Shown: positions 50,937-63,344, counted from the first letter of the stretch. The stretch is 64,000 bases of DNA from Caenorhabditis remanei (GCF_010183535.1 NC_071333.1:13824587-13888586); one strand, 5' to 3'. Notes: generated from the letters alone by a model not told the origin. Numbers and translations: made by a program.

Positions 50937-53496
50937 TTAATCCCAAAAATTTTCACGAGGTGCGATCAGTCGGACCAAGTACTCGCTCACCACCTTTTGG
51001 CGAACAAGACCATTGTAGGTGCTCAACCACTTTGTTGTGTCGATCTCGGTGTTTGGGAGGACTGCTTCTATCTGAAAATCTTCATATTTTGTTGGTTTTC
51101 TTTTTATAGTAAAATACCTCTCTTCTTGTTTTCTGTTCTGTTTGTAGTGAAAAGTATTGCAATTCGACAAGGGTTAAGTGATGGGGCTGAAACAAAAAAA
51201 GTCGTCAAATTCTATATCGGATTGCTCACCGCAAGGATTTCCAGGCTTTGATCATTGAGTGGGAAATAGAGCAAAGAAAGGGATCTTATTGTGATTGGAA
51301 CGGAAGAAAGTAGATTGTTGAGAACATTCATGGCATTTGCTCCGATGTAAGTAATACTAAAAGAAGAGTTACCATATACAGTGGATAATAAAATTATCGT
51401 GTGTTTTTCAATTATTCACTCACCCAAATATGATTTCTTCAAAGTTTGAATTGGAAATGAATTGACCAACTGCCCATAGACACGATTCTTCTACTATATC
51501 TTTCATCCCAAAGCTTCGCAGATTTGGAAGATGATTGAGGCCTCAAATCATAGCGTAATTATACTTAAAAATTCATTGAGAAACAACTCACAGCGAATTA
51601 AGTTTACGTATGCCCAGGTGTTTTCCGGTGCTTCCGTGTTGAAATGGGGATAAACTGATTTTCCCAAAATAACATGGGTTACCTGTAAGAAGGTGTAACG
51701 AATATTATATGAAAATGATCATCTCACTTTCTCCCATTTCCTCATTTCGATTGTCATTTCCTCCGTGAATTGGTACTGGTTCCCCAATCTCACAAAATGA
51801 CCGTGAAAAGTAATTTTGATTTTGTTACATAGAGGGTGTAGTTGTGTGATTTCTTCGAATAGACTCAGATTGCTGAAGAAATGAACTTTAACTAAACTAC
51901 TAACATCACTAAAGCTACTTACGCTTGTTGGACGTTGATTTCAAGATGAATGTGATTGAAACGAGTTTGTGTTGTCAGAATTCTTCGCAATAGACTGTGG
52001 CCATAGGTCCGAAGCTGTATGGACAAACAAATGTCACTTTGCCCACCAGTTTCGATCATGCCGAACTGCAACGTAAGTATCACATTCAGTTCAGATTGTT
52101 TCTATTACTCACAACAACTTCGTCCATTCTTTGATTCAATCCTGGAGGCAGCATCAAGTCTTCCATTTTCAATTTCGACACATTTTTTGAAGTTTGTTCG
52201 GCCACCACCGTTTCCACTGAATATTAAATATGAAAATAGAGAATGTGTTCTCAACTCACTTTCTTGTATATTAGTTTCCGTCAAATGTAAAGAAACGAGC
52301 TCGATTGAATGTGCGTTGTTGCTTAACAAAGTTTTCAGCAGAACTGGTGGAACAATGTATTGCTTAAATGTAGATTGTATAAGTAATTTGTTTTGTTTTC
52401 TATAACTTCAAAAGTTGACTCACATTTATAATGTTGTCAAGTATGAATGGTTCTTCGAGATCTCCGCCAATATTAGTTGGAATTGGTTCATGAACATTTT
52501 CGATTTTCAACACGGCCAAGTCTTTGAAATTTGTTTCAGAAAGAATGGCTGAATTTCAATAAATCGTTGTCCTGCAGAAATTCAATTAAATTAATTACGC
52601 TTACCGTCCCACAATACTGGATCAATGGCAACTGATAGCAATTGGATGCTCTCTGCTTTCACACAAAGTTTGATTCTTCTCAGTTCCTCCTCCAAGAGTT
52701 CCATGTTCTACAAACATAAAGATGACGTCATGAAAACTTTGGAAAACTATACCGGTAAATAGAAGCTTGTACAATTGTCTTTTACATTTTTGAAGCGATG
52801 CGAGTCAACGATAACATTCCGAGCGTAGTTCAGAACAACTTCTGGCACAGAATCACAATATATCTTGACACCGTCGTTCATATGGAGTCTGGTGTGTCTG
52901 CCGTAAGCCAGATAAGGACGGTCAGAAATTGATCCAGTGATTCTCACATAATATTTGTCTCTTGGTACCCAGTACAAAACTTCACTCGCCCAAGGTTTTG
53001 TGAAGGCCAACGCCATAATTGTCTGAAAAAAGAGCCTGAAAATGAAAAATCATCAAGTAATGATTGTTACATTGGCTCCTTCCAGATGTCTGACGGTATT
53101 CTGGAGAGACGGGACTTGGGTCATGGCTTTCACAAAGAGATTTTGGTGGTCTTCAACTGAAATATAAATGAATTGAAAAAGCAGTAGTGGAGTGGGAATT
53201 ACAAAAAACCACTACTTTTCGAGGTTTCTGTGGATTCCGATGTTTTTAAAATTCTGAGTAGCTCGATGAAAACCGGTTTCAATGATATTCCTTCAAATTC
53301 TCCGTTCAACGCAAAAAAAAGTTTTTTTTTTAATCAGTGTAGTAGGCAGTAAGAGGACGGTTGTTATCGTAAAAACGATCTTATGAAGATTTCTCCGTTC
53401 AACGCAAATGACTTACTGATTTCGTATGGCTCAGGTTGTCTGCTCCCACAATTGCGACGTGTTATCGGAAGAATTGGCGTTACAGTCAGTTTCATT
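50937..53496 (-). CDS. nematode protein of unknown function (leucine-rich, multi-exon)
   Basis: About eleven exons join in frame from MKLTVTPILPITRRNC (ATG 53494-53496) to a final exon ending APRENFWD. Segments include the charged NLFVKAMTQVPSLQ, ASEVLYWVPRDKYYVRITGS, HFRLHMNDGVKIY-like sequence, LEEELRRIKLCVKAESIQLL, TSKNVSKLKMEDLMLPPG, RTYGHSLLRRILTTQ, CNKIKITFHGHFVRLGN and LPNLRSFGMKDIV. The C-terminal half has an irregular leucine-rich pattern like that in nematode F-box/FTH proteins, but I see no F-box and do not name a family. Upstream in-frame codons precede the ATG in the same exon after a TTTTTTCAG acceptor, so a further 5' exon is possible. The exon at 54247-54349 is a candidate but its phase does not fit directly. 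Confidence 0.65.
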
Positions 53497-53752
53497 CTCG
53501 GTCGAAGCAGATCTCTGAAAAAATAAGTTTTTTTTGAAAGGGCAGTAATGTGTCGAAAAGTGAGAATTAAAGAACGTAATTTTTTCTGCGTGTTTTCCTT
53601 GCTATATCCGAGATGTGAGTATTTCGAACCATTTTTTTATATTAAATTTCATTTGATCTACTAAGATTGCAGTTTCAGAATAGTTTCTCATTAAGCAGAT
53701 AACATTATCAGAAAAGCAAACGTATGATACTGGCCATAGAAATGTGTTTGCG

Positions 53753-53982
53753 CCAAGACTCAGTTAGCAGTTGCGATCGAACGGCGGTTGACTTTCGTTC
53801 TTGGCGGGATAACGAGTGTAAATGAGGACAACCGAAAAATAGGAGATACCACAGAGAGAATCTATACGCTTCTGCCAGAAAGGAAGTACCGGGATGTTTC
53901 TGAGCTTATTGCTATGGTGATGCAACGTCGGGAACAAAATCTAACGGAGGTAGAAAGCAAGACGGGCATAGGAAACGAGTAA
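53753..53982 (+). pseudogene. coding-like relic or orphan exon, plus strand
   Basis: An open frame without stops runs from about 53729, with ATG-like codons only later; its best part reads ERIYTLLPERKYRDVSELIA and MVMQRREQNLTEVESKTG. Composition and codon pattern look like real protein and the GC content is higher than its flanks. It ends at a stop with no nearby donor, and no upstream exon was found. It lies opposite to and between the exons of the surrounding minus-strand gene. I do not recognise a family; it may be a fragment of a degraded gene or transposon. Confidence 0.3.
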
Positions 53983-54246
53983 TATCTATAGGTCGTGGTA
54001 TGTTCATTAAAAAGGAAAAGAGGAACTTTTGAGATGAAATCGGATTTTCACTTGGATGAGTAACATAGGTGAAAAAATGATACTTAAAAAAAGCAACTGA
54101 TAGTTTGAGAATTAAAAATCGGTAAAATTTTTTAAAATTAGTTAAATTGTCTAATGATGTTCAAAAATCATGCGATTAAAATAAAATTGCTTTGATAAAC
54201 ACCACAACCCATGCAAACCAAAACTCTCAAGAAAAAACTACTCACC

Positions 54247-54349
54247 GTAACAGCCGGAAGATCCAGATGAAGAAGTTCAAGATGTTCATTTGGACGTTTG
54301 AACGGTGAATTGAAGAGAGAAAGTGATTTCAGACCAAGCTGAGAAACCT
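54247..54349 (-). CDS. isolated leucine-rich exon
   Basis: The exon is bounded by a TATTTCAG acceptor and a GTGAGT donor. It encodes VSQLGLKSLSLFNSPFKRPN and then EHLELLHLDLPAVT, a leucine-rich pattern like that of the neighbouring downstream gene. It ends in phase 0, whereas the exon starting near 53517 needs phase 2, so either an intermediate exon is missing or this belongs to a different, possibly broken gene. A frameshifted duplicate of it lies at 55213-55286. Confidence 0.4.
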
Positions 54350-55212
54350 GAAATATTAGTTCGAACAATTCATACTCTACGAAAACAGAATATGTCGCTT
54401 GGCAACACCGAAGGGTTGAATGAATGGGAAGAATTAAAACAGAGTAAAATAGGAAAAGCGGGAAAATAACGGAGCGAAGACACAGAAAGAAAAAAGGAAG
54501 TTGGATGGGATATAGTTTTATACTAAAATGCATTAGGTTGAGAACTAAAATGCAGCGGTATAAATGAAAATCCAATTCTTTTTGAGATCTGATCAAAGAT
54601 AAGGCAAACTATTTGTTACTGATAACCATCAAGGGAAGGTTAGTTTCAATTGGTCAAAAATGACATTTATTAGGTATGACAATCTCTCTCGGCAAAATGG
54701 GAAATTGTTCGAAAATAGTGTTCAAGAAGACTTTGGAGGTAACTTCATCAACATTTGATTTTGAAGATTGTTGGGTTGATAGTACGGATTTTGCGGAAAG
54801 AGAATGTGAAAAAAATGGAGATGTTTTATGTTTACGTGCATGTGTATTTAAATTCATTTCGTATGAGTTTCCAGATTTCTCTAAACATTGATACTCCTGC
54901 TTTCTCTTGTTTCAATCACAAGTAAGATTCTAAATACTTTTTTTTTTCATTCAAACAGATTGACTCCGCCCAACTTCTACTGGACAAGGTAAAATATGAG
55001 ACGAAAGTGCATTTTATTTCATCTTTTAAATGGTCGATAGAGAACATATTCTAGATGATTTAAAATGAAGGGTGTGTACTTTAAGGCTCTCTATTCTCAT
55101 CTTAACATTTTCAAGAATAATCTTTCGGGAAGCGCGTGGTAGACACCACTAATTGGTTTTTGTCTGCCATCATGTCAAGATTCTGAGACGAATTCCCCAT
55201 GGTTTGAACCAG
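54277..55212. repeat. tandem duplication, unit 1
   Basis: This ~936 bp block is repeated head-to-tail in the next block. Shared landmarks in order are GACGTTTGAACGGTG, ATATGTCGCT(T/A)GGCAACAC, TTACTGATAACCATCAA, CAATTGGTCAAAAATGACAT, GACAATCTCTCTCGGC, AATGGTCGATA(G/A)AGAACAT and GAATTCCCCATGGTTT. It begins inside the leucine-rich exon at 54247-54349. The open frames on both strands are not conserved between the two copies. Confidence 0.85.
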
Positions 55213-56295
55213 TTCTCACGGTGTTCATTGAGACGTTTGAACGGTGGATTGAAGAATGTCTTCTGGACCAAGTTGAGAAATCTGAAATATTTGTTCAAAC
55301 AATTCACACTCCATGAAAACAAAATATGTCGCTAGGCAACACAGAAGGGTTGAATGGATCGAAGGAAACAAAAACAAAGTAATAGAGGAAAATATGGAGG
55401 AAAATATAAAGCGAGGAGACAGAACGGAAAAATGTGATAGGGTGGCATGTAGTTTGATACTAGAATGCATCCAGGATAAACATCTAAAATGAAAAGTATT
55501 CAGATCCTTCTAATGGCTGTTTTTTTAAGTTGAATGGCATTCTGCCACGATCAGAGTTGGGGATCGCAAAGAATATTTCATAAATTCTATGCCGACAGAA
55601 TATGGCAAAAATCAATTAATAGTAATTGGAGGGTTGAAAAGTGAAAAATAATAGTAGAGTAGTATAGGTGCTGTGGTAAACATGAAAATTCAATTCTTTT
55701 AGAGATATCTTCGATAATAAGATGAACTGTTTGCTACTGATAACCATCAATGGAGAGTTAGGTTTCAATTGGTCAAAAATGACATTTATCAGATATGACA
55801 ATCTCTCTCGGCCAAATGGGAAACTGTTCGAAAAGAATGATCAAGAAGATTTTGAAGGTAACTTTTTGCAGGTAACGTAACAACATTTCATCTTGAAGAT
55901 TGTCGGGTCGATTGTACGGACATCGCAGAAAGAGAATGTAAAACAATGAAAACGTTTGAGCAAAATAGGAACTCTTTTTTTATCTTGTTTTAACCACGCG
56001 CAAGATATAAATACTTTTTCATTCAAAACAGATCGACTCCATCCAACTTCTCCTTGGAAACGTAACCCTCTGAGACAAAAGTGCATTTGATATCATCTTT
56101 TTAATGGTCGATAAAGAACATTTTCTAGATGATTTGAAATAAAGTAAGATGTACTTTGTGGTTTTCTATTCTCATCTTGATATTTTCAAGAATTATCTTT
56201 TGTAAAGCGCGTGTTAGACATTATCACATCACTAATTGTTTTCTGTCTGCCATAATGTCTGGATTCTGAACTGAATTCCCCATGGTTTACACCAG
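55213..56295. repeat. tandem duplication, unit 2, with a decayed exon copy
   Basis: This is a second copy of the 54277-55212 block, diverged by substitutions and small indels. It carries about 150-180 bp of extra sequence near 55500-55680. The copy of the leucine-rich exon (ISQLGPED after the TATTTCAG acceptor) has a 5-nt net deletion and then a stop, so it is nonfunctional. The spacing between matching landmarks grows from about 936 to about 1118 bp across the extra segment. Confidence 0.8.
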
Positions 56296-56506
56296 ACGTC
56301 TACTTTGAACAAAACTTCTGCCTAGATGTCTGATCAAAAATTATCAGAAAACATTCGACTGATCACACGAATCTTAACACACTGTAAAAATTGAAAAGAT
56401 ACGATAAAAGCGGGATTGTGTGCATTTGAGATTTATTTTTGAAAGAGAATCAGGGAAATTGACAATATAGTCTGATTATGATTACAATTAAAAGTAACCA
56501 CACGTT

Positions 56507-56915
56507 TCATTTTTCATCCAATCTGCTGATCTCTAATTCTGCGTCCCAGCAAACTTGGCGTGACATTTTTAGAGCGACGAAAGCCTTTGCCTCCTTCTCT
56601 TTAGTGAGTTTGTGGTTCAACGCGTGTTCCTCTGGAGTGAGAGTTCCAAGATCCTTGAGAACCTTGTATTGGGCAAAAGCTTCATTGTACTCCTTCTTAC
56701 ACTTCTGAGCAAGATCCTCCAACTCCTGTGCTCTGGCCAAGATCCGGTTTCTCTAAAAAACAAGTGGTTAGCTTCAATTATATTCTGAATTAGCATGCGA
56801 AGTTTACCTCGATGGCCTTTTGGCGTTCAGCTGGATCGGTGATATTCTCGACGAGAGTTGGTGCGCTATCAGATGATGGAAGCGTTGAAGGCATCATGCT
56901 CACTGGGAACGGCAT
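56507..56915 (-). CDS. small coiled-coil protein, unknown function
   Basis: Two exons (56808-56915 and 56507-56752) sum to 354 nt, encoding 117 aa. The start MPFPVSMMPSTLPSSD is followed by PAERQKAIE, joined to RNRILARAQELEDLAQKCKK and then a long charged helix (EEHALNHKLTKEKEAKAFVA), ending ELEISRLDEK. Heptad-like spacing predicts a coiled coil, and there is no signal peptide or membrane span. A TTTTTAG acceptor lies 9 nt before the ATG. I do not recognise the family. The clean two-exon structure and codon composition support a real gene. Confidence 0.75.
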
Positions 56916-58116
56916 TCTTCAGCTAAAAACGGAATAATAAGAGATGACGTGTTCTCGAAATCGGTGAGTGAAAAAAGAGGAAAGTTGCAATATAAATTGA
57001 AAGCGAATAAAAAGTGAGAGAGTGCAACCATGGAGATATATACCAAACAAGGTCACTATTATGCATGTCTTTCATTGTTTTTTTTGTGCCTCTATTTCGG
57101 AAAGTGAGACGAGAAGGAGAGAGTGAATGCCACTTGATTTCAAAGAACAACTGCTCGTTCAAAAGAACATAACATGTAGTGGCACCCGGAAAAGAAGCTC
57201 AAGTCTTCTAATCTGAATATTCGTTTTTCTGAAAAACACGTGGTTGAACAAAGCAGACGAAACAAAAAAAATTAGTCTTAAAGATCAAATAATTATTAAT
57301 TCAGAAGGACTCAAACTCAATTATATTCAAAAGTGGTTCACAACTTTTTTTGCGCAAAAAAAAGAGAGAACGAGAAAAACCGAACCAAACAAGAGAGCAA
57401 AAAGTTGATTCTTTATAGAAAAAAAAAACAAACTCAAACTGCCAAGTAAATTCACGGACGGTTTTGAGCTGAACGTATTTACACACTCCAAGGCACAAAC
57501 TCCGCTCGCCCGCATCGATTTTGGACGTTCGCACATATCACAAAATTTTTGGGAACACAAATATCCTCATATGAATGACTTTCTTCGAAATTTGATGTAT
57601 GTCATCATCACAATTTATTTTTATCAAAGTGTTTAGGAGAAAGAAGTATGAGAGCACTTTACTTTCAATCCGAATGCTCATGGGATAATATTCGCTCTTT
57701 CAATGAGCCAACGATCAACAAAAGTGATGTGCATAGAAGTGGCAGAAATTGCTTTCAGATTGAACCTGATGTATGTTCTTAATGAAAGGGGGGGGGGCTA
57801 TATAGAATACATTTGTGAAACACCACATGTCGACACTAGCGATTATTATCTAGAGTGGTGTTGAGATAGATTAGAGATGGAAAAATCACAGGGGTCTTTA
57901 AAAAATTTTGTATTGATATATTTTACACAAGAAACATATAAATATAAATGGATATTGAAACATAAACAACTAGACTGTTCTTTTTCAAAAGACCAATTTT
58001 ATTCGGACAGTCGGCAGATTTGACGTAATCGGATAGAGAAAGTATCTTTTTTCAATGTGGCGAATTAAACAGCGGTCGTTAGAACAACTTTGCTGATCAG
58101 ACAACACTTCATATGC
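56916..58116. other. 1.2 kb intergenic region upstream of the coiled-coil gene
   Basis: No exon chain is seen. The frames at 57301-57560 (minus) come from a T-rich run and have no family resemblance. A 9-base G run lies at 57788-57796. Confidence 0.5.
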
Positions 58117-58188
58117 GGGGGTATAGCTCAGTGGTAGAGCGCTCCCTTAGCATGGGAGAGGGCTGGGGTTCAATTCCCCATACCTCCA
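58117..58188 (+). tRNA. tRNA-Ala (anticodon AGC)
   Basis: A 72-nt cloverleaf. Acceptor GGGGGTA pairs with TACCTCC (one G-T), with discriminator A. The A box is TAGCTCAGTGGTAGAGCG. The anticodon stem CTCCC/GGGAG encloses the loop TTAGCAT, giving AGC. The T arm is GGGGTTCAATTCCCC. No intron. The 3' trailer AGAAGTTTTTG supplies a T5 polymerase III terminator at 58193-58197. Confidence 0.97.
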
Positions 58189-61100
58189 AGAAGTTTTTGT
58201 TTCACCTAATAAAGTATATATTTTTCACAGTTACATGTCAGGGCAAATGACAGAAGAACAAAAAAAAAGAAGATAGTTAGTTTCGGGAGTAAACACTGTA
58301 AACGCAACTGACACATAAAAGTTGTTCCCATTTTTTAAAAGTTCAGTCAACTGACCGGAAAAAAAGTTCGTGAAAAGTTGGAAAGGCTGAACAAAAACTC
58401 AGTGATGCACGCAAATGTTTAAAATGATCTAGTTTAATTAAATAAGAAAAGAAAAAGAGGGCAGCAGACGAACCGATGGAATGAGGAGAAAAGTGAGGCT
58501 GGTGTTACTACACAATGATGGGAGGAAAGATAGAAAATAGTTGATAGAACAACGATTCCGTACACTTTTCCCCGTAAAAGTTGGAGACAAAGTCAGAGAA
58601 CAACGGTTCCGTCTCAATCTGTTGTGATAGTCGCCGATAATTCAAAAAAGGGAGAGACACACGTGCTGAATCTGGCAATAAATTGTATTTTGTCTTTAGG
58701 GAAGCGGTCACCTAGGCATTACTGCGCTGTCGGTATCTGCGATTCAATCTTTTTATACAAGAAAAAGTTCAAAAGTCTAAGAAACAGAACGACATCGACA
58801 GATTCTTCTATTTCAGGACATTTTGCGAATAGAAGATGAAACCCGTTTATTCTTGCCAGTAATAATTAGTTCCTTATGACTAACAGTGTCCGTTTTCAAA
58901 ACTAGAATTAAAATCTCATTTCCGTTTGAGTTTCCTATGAAAAAAACGAGAAGTGACAAACAATATGTCTAAAAACAACGACGAAAAATAACGAACTGGG
59001 AAGATTGGGTGGAGTCAGACTCAAATAATTCAGATTTTTTGGAAAAATATAGAACTTGGTAATTTTTTCTTTAACTCTAACTATATGTACACTACCGCAA
59101 TACGTTAATGCACCAGAGATGTTCAATGCTTACCCAATTTCTGTGTTCGAAAATAAATTTCCGTCATAATTTGGGTAAGACAAAAACAACAATCTAGGCT
59201 TTGTGTATACACTAACTTTTTCTCAAACAACGACCATCAGCCATGACGTATCTTTGAGGTTTATTGATACGAATACAACTTAATTGTTTTTTCATAAGTT
59301 AATAATAAAAAGAAAGGTTATTAGTAATAAAAAGATTAAAAAGAAAGCGCTAGGTATTCAGGAATCGTTAGTAAGCTTTATATCAACTATTTCGAAAAAT
59401 AAAATATGAAGAGTACCAGTAATAAATTATTATGAAAACCTAAGTATGAACGACTTACCATCATTTTTTTTTCTTCTCACTGGAATCTCAAAAACAGAAA
59501 AGTTTTTATAACTAATGGATAAGCAAATATGTTTTCTCGCTGGAACCTTACAGCAGTGTTAACAATATGTTATCGTGTTAGTTTATGTTCTGACCAATGT
59601 AATTGTCTCTATCGAGGCATTAACGTATATATGATAAGGTTTTGGTAAACCTTGAACATGTCACAAAGGTACACTGGAAACTGTTCAAAACAATTTTAAA
59701 AGTCACAATTGTATTGTACATAACAGTCAGCCCACTTGCGAAATATGCAGTGATTGAGTAATAGTAATAATTTTCAGCTTGAGGGTCTAAAGGGCAGGTG
59801 TCAGTGTACAACGATCTACTTCTCGACTGTTCCTTATCAGTTGATGACGATAGTTGTTCGAACTTCGTGTAACGGAAATTTCGAGAATATCAAGATCCGA
59901 TTCAAGATATTGTTTTCAAAACAAAAACAGATTTTGAGAAATATGGGAACCGTAGATACGAGGAGCATTCAGGGTCAGTCACAGGTTTATTCTTTTGTTT
60001 TTTATTTTGTTTTGATAGAATGGTTCGGGTAGGAAATTGGATAGTTTTTAAAAAGACGTGTTGGATAATAACAATAATAATACACAAACCATCAAACAAA
60101 GTAGAAAACAGAAAGACTTTGGGTGAGAAATTCGTAAATTTTGTGTTTGGAAATCTTATGAGAGAGTTGAGTTCATATTATTGGATCTCTGAATTCTGAC
60201 GTTCTCTTTCATTCTGAAATCATACTAACCAGGAAAAAACAGAGAAAACGTTTAATGCATTACAAAAGTAGGGAAGACATGTGAATTGGTAATAAGTCTT
60301 GCAGACTTCAAGTAGACGTTTCACAACTTCCGTCTGCATGACAAGTTGCATCCGGGAAGATTTTCTGGGAGATAATAATATAGTCGGTTTTTTGAATTCA
60401 CACAAAGAAATTTTCAAGCTTTCACGCTGTGACTCTTGAAACGGAGTCTCATCTCCCGATCTCCCGATAAGACCTCCTCCATATTCCCAAGCAATTTCAA
60501 AATTATTCAGTCCTTTCTCAGAAGTCCTCTCTCTCCCACCTTCTCCAACTCCCAGGAGTGCAATGACGTTTGTGATATATATCCCGGTTATTGAATATTC
60601 ATGGGGTTTCCCTCTCCTTCTCTTTCCTGACCATAGCTCCGCCTTTTTTTCCTATTCCATTTTTATGAATTATTCAGTATCCAATTCCTCAATTTGTCCC
60701 CCTTGAAAAAGTTTTCCGAATTCGTTAATTATAGAAGAGACGACAAGTTGACCTGCACAATGCTGTCCTTCTCCAATTTCGTTTCTCTATGAAATTCGTG
60801 TAAACTAGGTTCCTGAGCAACTGCATACTCCTGAGTCTCCTCAACCCCTTCCCCTTACTCCCAAAACTCTCAACTTCCGGATGAGAGAATCCGTTGAAAA
60901 GTGCTTCCAAATTGATCGGTTCCTCTCACTACAGGAGGTCCCTATGCTCTGCTTTTTCGCCGTCCCGTTTTTTTGCGCTTTTCCTTCATGGTCGCACTGG
61001 GAGGGGCCTTCTGCGCAAAGTTGTGCACATGAAGAGTGGCTTCGTCCTTCTTCTTCTCCTTTTTTTCCGCCATCGCCTACTTCTTCTTTTACTTCTTCGC

Positions 61101-61469
61101 CATCTTCTCGTCTTCTTCTGCTCACGCAGAGAGTGTCTCTATCTTTCTTTTCTCCATTGGATGTGTATATGGCATTTAGAAGTAGAAGCATTCGTAAGAA
61201 GCACTGACCGCTTTGGAAGGAAGAAAAGAAAATACGAGCTCCAGATTACACGCCTTCTTTCTTCGCCTCCATTCTTGCCTTTTGTTCTTTCCGTTTTATT
61301 CCATTCTTCCCCAACACCAACACCCAATTCTCCATTTCACCAAACAACTAGAATATTTGTATTTATCAGAACACTCCAATTATTCTTTTGATCCTGTTAG
61401 TCCAAATCTTTTTTTTTGTGCCTATTGTCTCCAATCCCAGGAAATCCTTCCTAATCCCTTTATTGCAGA
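58189..61469. other. 3.3 kb intergenic region upstream of sng-1
   Basis: No gene is supported. The part at 58.2-60.4 kb is AT-rich with scattered short frames. The part at 60.4-61.4 kb is pyrimidine-rich (many TCTTCT and CTCC runs) and probably holds the sng-1 promoter and 5' leader; its long open frames on both strands arise from that bias. Confidence 0.5.
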
Positions 61470-62853
61470 ATGGACAACGTTCGGGCGTATGGCGCCGGGT
61501 TAGCAGGTGCTAATTTCGATAAAAACACATTTTTCAAAAAACCAACGGTTTTGTTCCGTTGTGCAGCGTTGGTAAGTTTAACTTTTAGGAACTTTTCTGG
61601 AGAACGGGTTTTTCGATTTGTTGTTTGGTTCTTTGTTTTTTTCAGAATTTTGTTACTTGAGGCTTCATAAAATGACAATAGATTCTCAGAATATTTTTCT
61701 TCTAAAAACACAAAATTCCTTTATTGTTTTCCCGTCTTCCAGGTATTCGGACTCATACTTTGGTATTCAGTGTCAAAGGGTGGCTGGCACAAACCAAGCG
61801 ACGAAATCCATCCGGTATCAAATTACCCAATGACGAATTCAAAAAAAGAAATATGAATTTTTGTGACAGGTGTGCCTCTACGGAAAGAGCTCGTCAACAT
61901 GCTCGTTTGCCACCGCTGTCGGCTTCTTTGCCGTATGTGGAGCCGTCGGTCTGATTGTGCTCGACGCGAAAATGGATCAAATTAGCTCAATTCCCACTAG
62001 ACGACGAGCGGTTTTAGCAGATTTAGTTGTATCAGGTAACATATTTCAAAAGACTGTCAAATATTTGGATAATGTAATTGCAGCAATTTTCACTGGAATC
62101 TTTCTCATCGGTTTCTTCACATTCTGGTCCAAACTATCCGCCTTCGAAGTCAACGAAGGCGACGAAAATCCAATAAAGACTAACAACGCGAAATTCGGAA
62201 TTCTCAGTGCTCTACTCTCGTTCTTGGCATGGGTGCGTGAGGGAGAAAATGTAGAAAAGAGAGAGTGTGTTATCTTTTGACAGAATCTAGAGTTGAACAG
62301 AAAACCTTCTTGAAATCTTGATCGATTCATGTTTCCTTTTCTAGAGACAGGTTTTGTGAATACGAATTCCTTGCCTTCAAGAAATTCGATACAGACTTCA
62401 CCACGAAAAGATTTCATTTGATATATGAAGGCTAAAGTGGTTTTGAGTGTCTTCTAAAATGGGAGACTAGACAAAATGAAAAATGAGTTTTCTATTCTAG
62501 GGAGGTGCTGCTTTCTTCGCATGGCGCCGTTACGAAGAAGGAAACCAGGCCACTCACGAACCCAATTACGATGAGCAGTTCGGACAGGTGTCCACTGACG
62601 TCCAAGATGGATATGGCTACGGAGGGGACTCAACTGGTTAGTGCATATTTGAAAAGAAAGGGGAGTTTTGAACTTCACAGCAAAATTATATATTTCAGGA
62701 ATCGGACATGTTGGAGCTGCCCCAGCCCAATCCTCATATCAATCCGGAGCTCCGCCACAGAACATGCAAAATATGCAGAACATGCAGAACATGCAAGCTA
62801 TGCAACAACCACCAGCCAACCCATACACCCAATCCGAGGGATATGGTTATTAA
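61470..62853 (+). CDS. sng-1: SNG-1, synaptogyrin
   Basis: Six exons (61470-61571, 61743-61814, 61870-62035, 62084-62232, 62501-62636, 62699-62853) sum to 780 nt, encoding 259 aa. It starts MDNVRAYGAGLAGANFD. Four membrane spans are visible: around CAALVFGLILWYSV, FATAVGFFAVCGAVGLIVL, AIFTGIFLIGFFTFW and FGILSALLSFLAWGGAAFFA. This is the MARVEL-type topology of synaptogyrins, with both termini cytosolic. The tail is Gly/Tyr-rich with a short tandem repeat (QNMQNMQNMQ) and ends SEGYGY. Synaptogyrin is an abundant synaptic vesicle membrane protein. The ATG follows a TATTGCAG acceptor by one base, suggesting trans-splicing. Length is close to the vertebrate family (about 230-260 aa). Confidence 0.95.
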
Positions 62854-63344
62854 TCGTTCCCCCAATTTTTTTTCACTTCAAACCAAATTGGACCTAAAAC
62901 ATGTAGATTTTGTAATAATTTTTTGTAATCTTGCTGTTATTTATTTTTGGTAGACAGGAAACGAAGCAGATGTCGACACGCGCAATAATTTTTTCTTCAC
63001 TTTCTCTTTCATCTTTTTTTTGTATGACTAATGGATCTGATGATTTTTGTCATGGATATCTCAAATAGGAAACCAAAATTTCACCTTCTCGAATAAAAAC
63101 TTATTTCATTTCCGTCGTGTTATGTTTGTCAAACAATAATAAGTGAAAGTGACTGTATCACAGTATCATGAGTTGTATCAAGAAGAAAAGAAATGAAGAG
63201 AAGAGATACTGATTGATATGTTACGCCCCAAGAAGAGGACAACAAAAGACGGTGATGTTTACGATTGCAATTTCAATTTAAAGTGGACGAAAGTTCAAGA
63301 CTCTATCATCCTTTCCTTTGATCGATTCTCTTCTACCCAGAAAA
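62854..63344. other. sng-1 3'UTR and transthyretin-like gene promoter
   Basis: The region holds the sng-1 3'UTR; an AATAAA occurs in CGAATAAAAAC at about 63093-63100. It is followed by the short upstream region of the next plus-strand gene, whose first exon follows a CTACCCAG acceptor-like string 5 nt before its ATG. No other gene is seen. Confidence 0.5.

Noticed and set aside
60841..61391. Frames of 96-165 aa upstream of sng-1
   Set aside because: A CT-rich promoter region gives open frames on both strands; no splice links to sng-1 in frame.
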